In this document: piece by piece, positions 41,338 to 43,864 of the stretch
Position numbering within the stretch: position 1 is the stretch's first letter
Layout: the number at the start of each line of letters is the position of its first letter
Source: JBBDNV01 sp040877415
GTDB lineage: Bacteria; Planctomycetota; Planctomycetia; Pirellulales; PALSA-1355
Length of the DNA stretch: 43,864 bases
Direction of reading: 5' to 3'
NCBI GenBank assembly: GCA_040877415.1
Contig: JBBDNV010000005.1
Location: forward strand, 1-43,864
Position numbers and translations under genes: made by a program
Notes under the pieces: generated by a model
Databases searched by the model: none
What the model was told of the DNA's origin: nothing
What the model saw: the letters and a program-made list of their open reading frames with translations, nothing else

Positions 41338-42684
41338 CTAATTCTTGATTCCCAGCCGGCGGTACTTTTCCTTGTACTTTTCCCACAGCCGCTTGTGGCG
41401 GTCGTTCAGGTCGACGGCGCGGCCCTGGATGTAGGCGGCCGTGACGTGTGTGGTGATTTCCAACGGGTCGCCGGTGGTGACGATCAGCGTGGCGTCTTTG
41501 CCCGGCTCGAGCGAGCCAATCGAATCGGCCACGCCGAGAATTTGCGCCGGGTAAAGCGTGATCGACCGTAGCGCCTCGTCGGCCGGCAGCCCGTAGGCGG
41601 CCGCGGCGGCGGCGTGATACGGAAGATTGCGAATGTTCGAGGGCTGCGAGCCGGAGGCGCCGCCGTTCGTGCCGGCAATGCAAAAAGGGATGCCGGCTTT
41701 GCGCAGTCGCTCGGGCAGCGTGAAGGCCGCGTCATAGTCGTCGCTTGGCCGCCACGGCAGGCGATGCACGCCGCCGACAATCACCGGCACGTCGTGCTTT
41801 TTCAGGAGCGCCGCGCAGTCGGCCGCGTCGTATCCGCCCACGATCACGGCTTTTAGCCCTTCCTGCTCGGCAAACGCCAGCGCCGCCTGGATTTGCTGGA
41901 TGTCGTCGGCTTCGATAAATACCCGCGTCTTTCCTTCCAGCACCCCAATCATCGCCTCCCAGCGCGCGTCGTGCTCGGGCTCGGGGCCTTTGCCGAGAGC
42001 GCAAGCCAGTTTCGCGTTGCGGTACGCGCGGGAGTCGGCCAGGGCCTGGCGAATGGTCTTGAGCGCCCGATCGCGGCTCTCGTTCTGTTGGCCGGCCGAA
42101 TCTTCGATCCACCAGGCTTCGATCGGCTGCATGCGCGGCCAGGCAATGTGCAGGCCGATCGCCGGCCGCAGGCACATTTCTTCCCACGTCCAGCCGTCGA
42201 GTTGCATGCAGGCCGACAAGCCCGTGATCAGTCCGCCGCTGGGCACGGTGAGCACCGTCAGGATGCCGCCCGAGCGCCCGACGGGAATCAGCTCGCTGTC
42301 GGGATTGAAGGCCACTTCGGCCTTGACGTTCGGATTCACGAGTCCCGTTTCGCTCTGATCGCGCGTGCCGCGGATGCTCGGCACCTCTACGAGCCCAAGC
42401 TGGCTGTTCGCGTCGATCAGGCCGGGATAGAGGTGCTTGCCGCTCACGTCGACGCGCTCGGCCTTCTCGGGCACGGCCAGGTCGCGGCCGATGGCCACGA
42501 TTTTTCCCCCGTCGAACAGGATGGTCGCGCTTTCGATCGCGGGCCCGGAGACCGGGTGCACCGTTGCGCCCGCAAGCGCGATCGGGCGGTCCTGCGGGGC
42601 GCCAGGAACTTCTGGCGAGGCCAGCGCGGCCGTGGCGGCCAGAACGGCTGCTAGCGCGGTGGTTGACGTCAACGAGAATCGCAT
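41338..42684 (-). CDS. Amidohydrolase homologue with degenerate metal site (pair 2, second gene)
   Basis: A 448-aa exported protein (signal RFSLTSTTALAAVLAATAALA) with the amidohydrolase frame: GATVHPVSGPAIESATILFDGGKI, KHLYPGLIDANSQLGLVEV, EALRSITLYPAQILGVADSIG and SLEPGKDATLIVTTGDPLEI. The H-x-H motif is N-S-Q. The His and Asp sites of active relatives read FIEADDIQQI, VIVGGYDAAD and CIAGTNGGAS, so metal binding is probably lost. A C-terminal basic stretch (RHKRLWEKYKEKYRRLG) is present. The ATG at 42684 follows AGGAA and lies 16 bases after the previous gene's stop, so they form an operon. Confidence 0.88.
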   Translation of the reverse strand: MRFSLTSTTALAAVLAATAALASPEVPGAPQDRPIALAGATVHPVSGPAIESATILFDGGKIVAIGRDLAVPEKAERVDVSGKHLYPGLIDANSQLGLVEVPSIRGTRDQSETGLVNPNVKAEVAFNPDSELIPVGRSGGILTVLTVPSGGLITGLSACMQLDGWTWEEMCLRPAIGLHIAWPRMQPIEAWWIEDSAGQQNESRDRALKTIRQALADSRAYRNAKLACALGKGPEPEHDARWEAMIGVLEGKTRVFIEADDIQQIQAALAFAEQEGLKAVIVGGYDAADCAALLKKHDVPVIVGGVHRLPWRPSDDYDAAFTLPERLRKAGIPFCIAGTNGGASGSQPSNIRNLPYHAAAAAAYGLPADEALRSITLYPAQILGVADSIGSLEPGKDATLIVTTGDPLEITTHVTAAYIQGRAVDLNDRHKRLWEKYKEKYRRLGIKN

Positions 42685-42700
42685 GTTTGCGTTCCTGATG

Positions 42701-43864
42701 CTAATAGGCGTAGCCATGGTGGTCTCCGTGTTCGCAAAAAATGTCTTCGCGAGGCCAGCGGTCTTTCATTTCGTCGTCGGGCTTTTCGGTCGGCTCGCCC
42801 GAAGCGAGAATCCGCTGTACAAGTTTGGCGCGCAGCTCGGCGGCTTCTTTTCGCATTTTCTTGTCTTCTTCGATGTCGAAGTATCGCCGGCCGTCGATCC
42901 ACGTTTGCTCGCAGCGGCTGTAGGTCGACAAGGGCGAAGCGCTCCACACGACCAGGTCGGCGTCTTTGCCGGCCTCGAGCGATCCGACGCGGCCGTCGAT
43001 CCTCAGTTGTTTGGCCGGATTGAGGGTGACGAACTTGAGGGCTTCTTCCGGGGGCACTCCGCCGTATTTGACCGCTTTGGCCGCTTCGAGATTCAAGCGG
43101 CGGGCCAATTCCGCGTTGTCGGAATTGAACGACACCACCACGCCCGCGTTGTAAAGCAGCGCGCCGTTATAGGGAATCGCGTCGTAGACTTCGAACTTGT
43201 AAGCCCACCAATCGGAGAAGCTCGATCCGCCGGCGCCGTGTTTGGCGATCACGTCGGCCACCTTATATCCTTCCAGCACGTGCTGGAACGTGCCGATTTG
43301 CACGCCGAACGCCTCGCAGGTCCGCATCAGGGCCAGGATTTCGTCCTGCCGATACGAGTGGCAATGGATCAGCCGTTTGCCTTCGACCACTTCGGCCAGG
43401 GCTTCCAGCTCCAAGTCGATCCGCGGCGGCAAGCCGACTTTCGTGCGGTTCCACTCGTCCCAGCGCTTGCGATACTGCTGGGCGGCGCGGAACGCGTCGC
43501 GCACGAGCTGCTCGACGCCCATGCGGGTCTGCGGATAGCGATCCGTGTTCAGCAAACCCCAGTTGCTCTGCTTGACGTTTTCACCCAGGGCGAACTTGAT
43601 GCCCGGCGGGGCGCCGGCGAATTTCATTTCCTCCGGCCCCGCGCCCCAGCGGAACTTGAGCACCTGGTTCTGACCGCCGATCGTGTTGGCCGAGCCGTGC
43701 AGGATGTTGGACGAGGTGACCCCGCCGGCCAACTGCCGGTAAATGCTGATGTCGTTCGGATCGACAAAGTCGCCGATGCGCACTTCGGCCGTAATGGTTT
43801 GTCCCGATTCGTTCACGCCGCCGTCGGTGGCCACGTGCGAATGGCAGTCGATGATGCCCGGCGA
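42701..43864 (-). CDS. Amidohydrolase with intact HxH motif (pair 2, first gene; 5' end outside the window)
   Basis: The frame is open to the window edge, so the signal peptide and first strands are missing. The visible part starts PGIIDCHSHVATDGG (metal HSH). It continues with LAGGVTSSNILHGSANTIGGQNQVLK, KRLIHCHSYRQDEILALM (further His ligands), GTFQHVLEGYKVADVI, VVSFNSDNAELARRL (catalytic Asp candidate), EEALKFVTLNPAKQLRIDGRVG and SLEAGKDADLVVWSASPL. This is a typical active-looking periplasmic amidohydrolase. The apparent start at 43834 is only an internal GTG. It is followed 16 bases later by the degenerate homologue. Confidence 0.88.
   Translation of the reverse strand, partial: SPGIIDCHSHVATDGGVNESGQTITAEVRIGDFVDPNDISIYRQLAGGVTSSNILHGSANTIGGQNQVLKFRWGAGPEEMKFAGAPPGIKFALGENVKQSNWGLLNTDRYPQTRMGVEQLVRDAFRAAQQYRKRWDEWNRTKVGLPPRIDLELEALAEVVEGKRLIHCHSYRQDEILALMRTCEAFGVQIGTFQHVLEGYKVADVIAKHGAGGSSFSDWWAYKFEVYDAIPYNGALLYNAGVVVSFNSDNAELARRLNLEAAKAVKYGGVPPEEALKFVTLNPAKQLRIDGRVGSLEAGKDADLVVWSASPLSTYSRCEQTWIDGRRYFDIEEDKKMRKEAAELRAKLVQRILASGEPTEKPDDEMKDRWPREDIFCEHGDHHGYAY

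Overview
The window is GC-rich, densely coded DNA that looks like a chromosome of a Planctomycetota bacterium, most likely a Pirellulales-type lineage (inference). The reasons are a secreted sulfatase, a DUF1080 (3-keto-disaccharide hydrolase) protein, a GYF-domain membrane protein, paired periplasmic amidohydrolases, small planctomycete-like orphan proteins, and many hairpins and short tandem repeats at gene ends. There are no rRNA or tRNA genes, CRISPR arrays, transposases or phage structural genes.

Layout. 1-530: non-coding DNA bounded by a near-perfect inverted repeat. 633-3726: a DUF3754-type membrane protein, then a lower-GC OLD-like ATPase with a C-terminal TOPRIM/DUF4435-like part, a candidate anti-phage gene. 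3785-11131: flavin reductase, a small secreted protein with its own promoter, long leader and strong terminator, a HemD-HemE fusion, a methyltransferase, a GYF protein, a LOG-like protein and an 81-aa orphan. 11531-17842: Tex, two orphan proteins, a CDGSH Fe-S protein, and an ECF sigma factor with its membrane anti-sigma. 18032-21360: folK (fused to a nucleoside-kinase-like domain), panC and an lgt carrying an inserted PDZ domain. 22164-29704: glycosyltransferase, alanine dehydrogenase, a lone AbiEii-type nucleotidyltransferase, mtnA and the bifunctional proline oxidase. 29820-31245: a lower-GC three-gene operon read as a HigB-HigA-SecB toxin-antitoxin-chaperone (TAC) module with its own promoter and palindromic operator. 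31471-40478: serine hydrolase, amidohydrolase pair 1, DUF1080 protein, a HicB antitoxin with only the tail of HicA left, sulfatase, DUF6159 protein and a phytoene-desaturase-like oxidoreductase. 40498-41314: a patch of decayed toxin-antitoxin modules in which antitoxins survive and toxins are truncated. 41338-43864: amidohydrolase pair 2, cut by the window edge.

Themes. (1) Defence or addiction genes sit singly between housekeeping genes: OLD-like ATPase, AbiEii-like, TAC, HicB, HigA and a ParE-type antitoxin. Two or three of the modules have lost the toxin but kept the antitoxin. (2) Each amidohydrolase operon pairs one protein having the metal-binding HxH motif with a homologue whose ligands are degenerate. 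(3) Several core enzymes have unusual architecture: HemD-HemE, FolK plus kinase-like domain, and Lgt plus PDZ. All calls rest on reading the sequence and on family knowledge; no database search was run.
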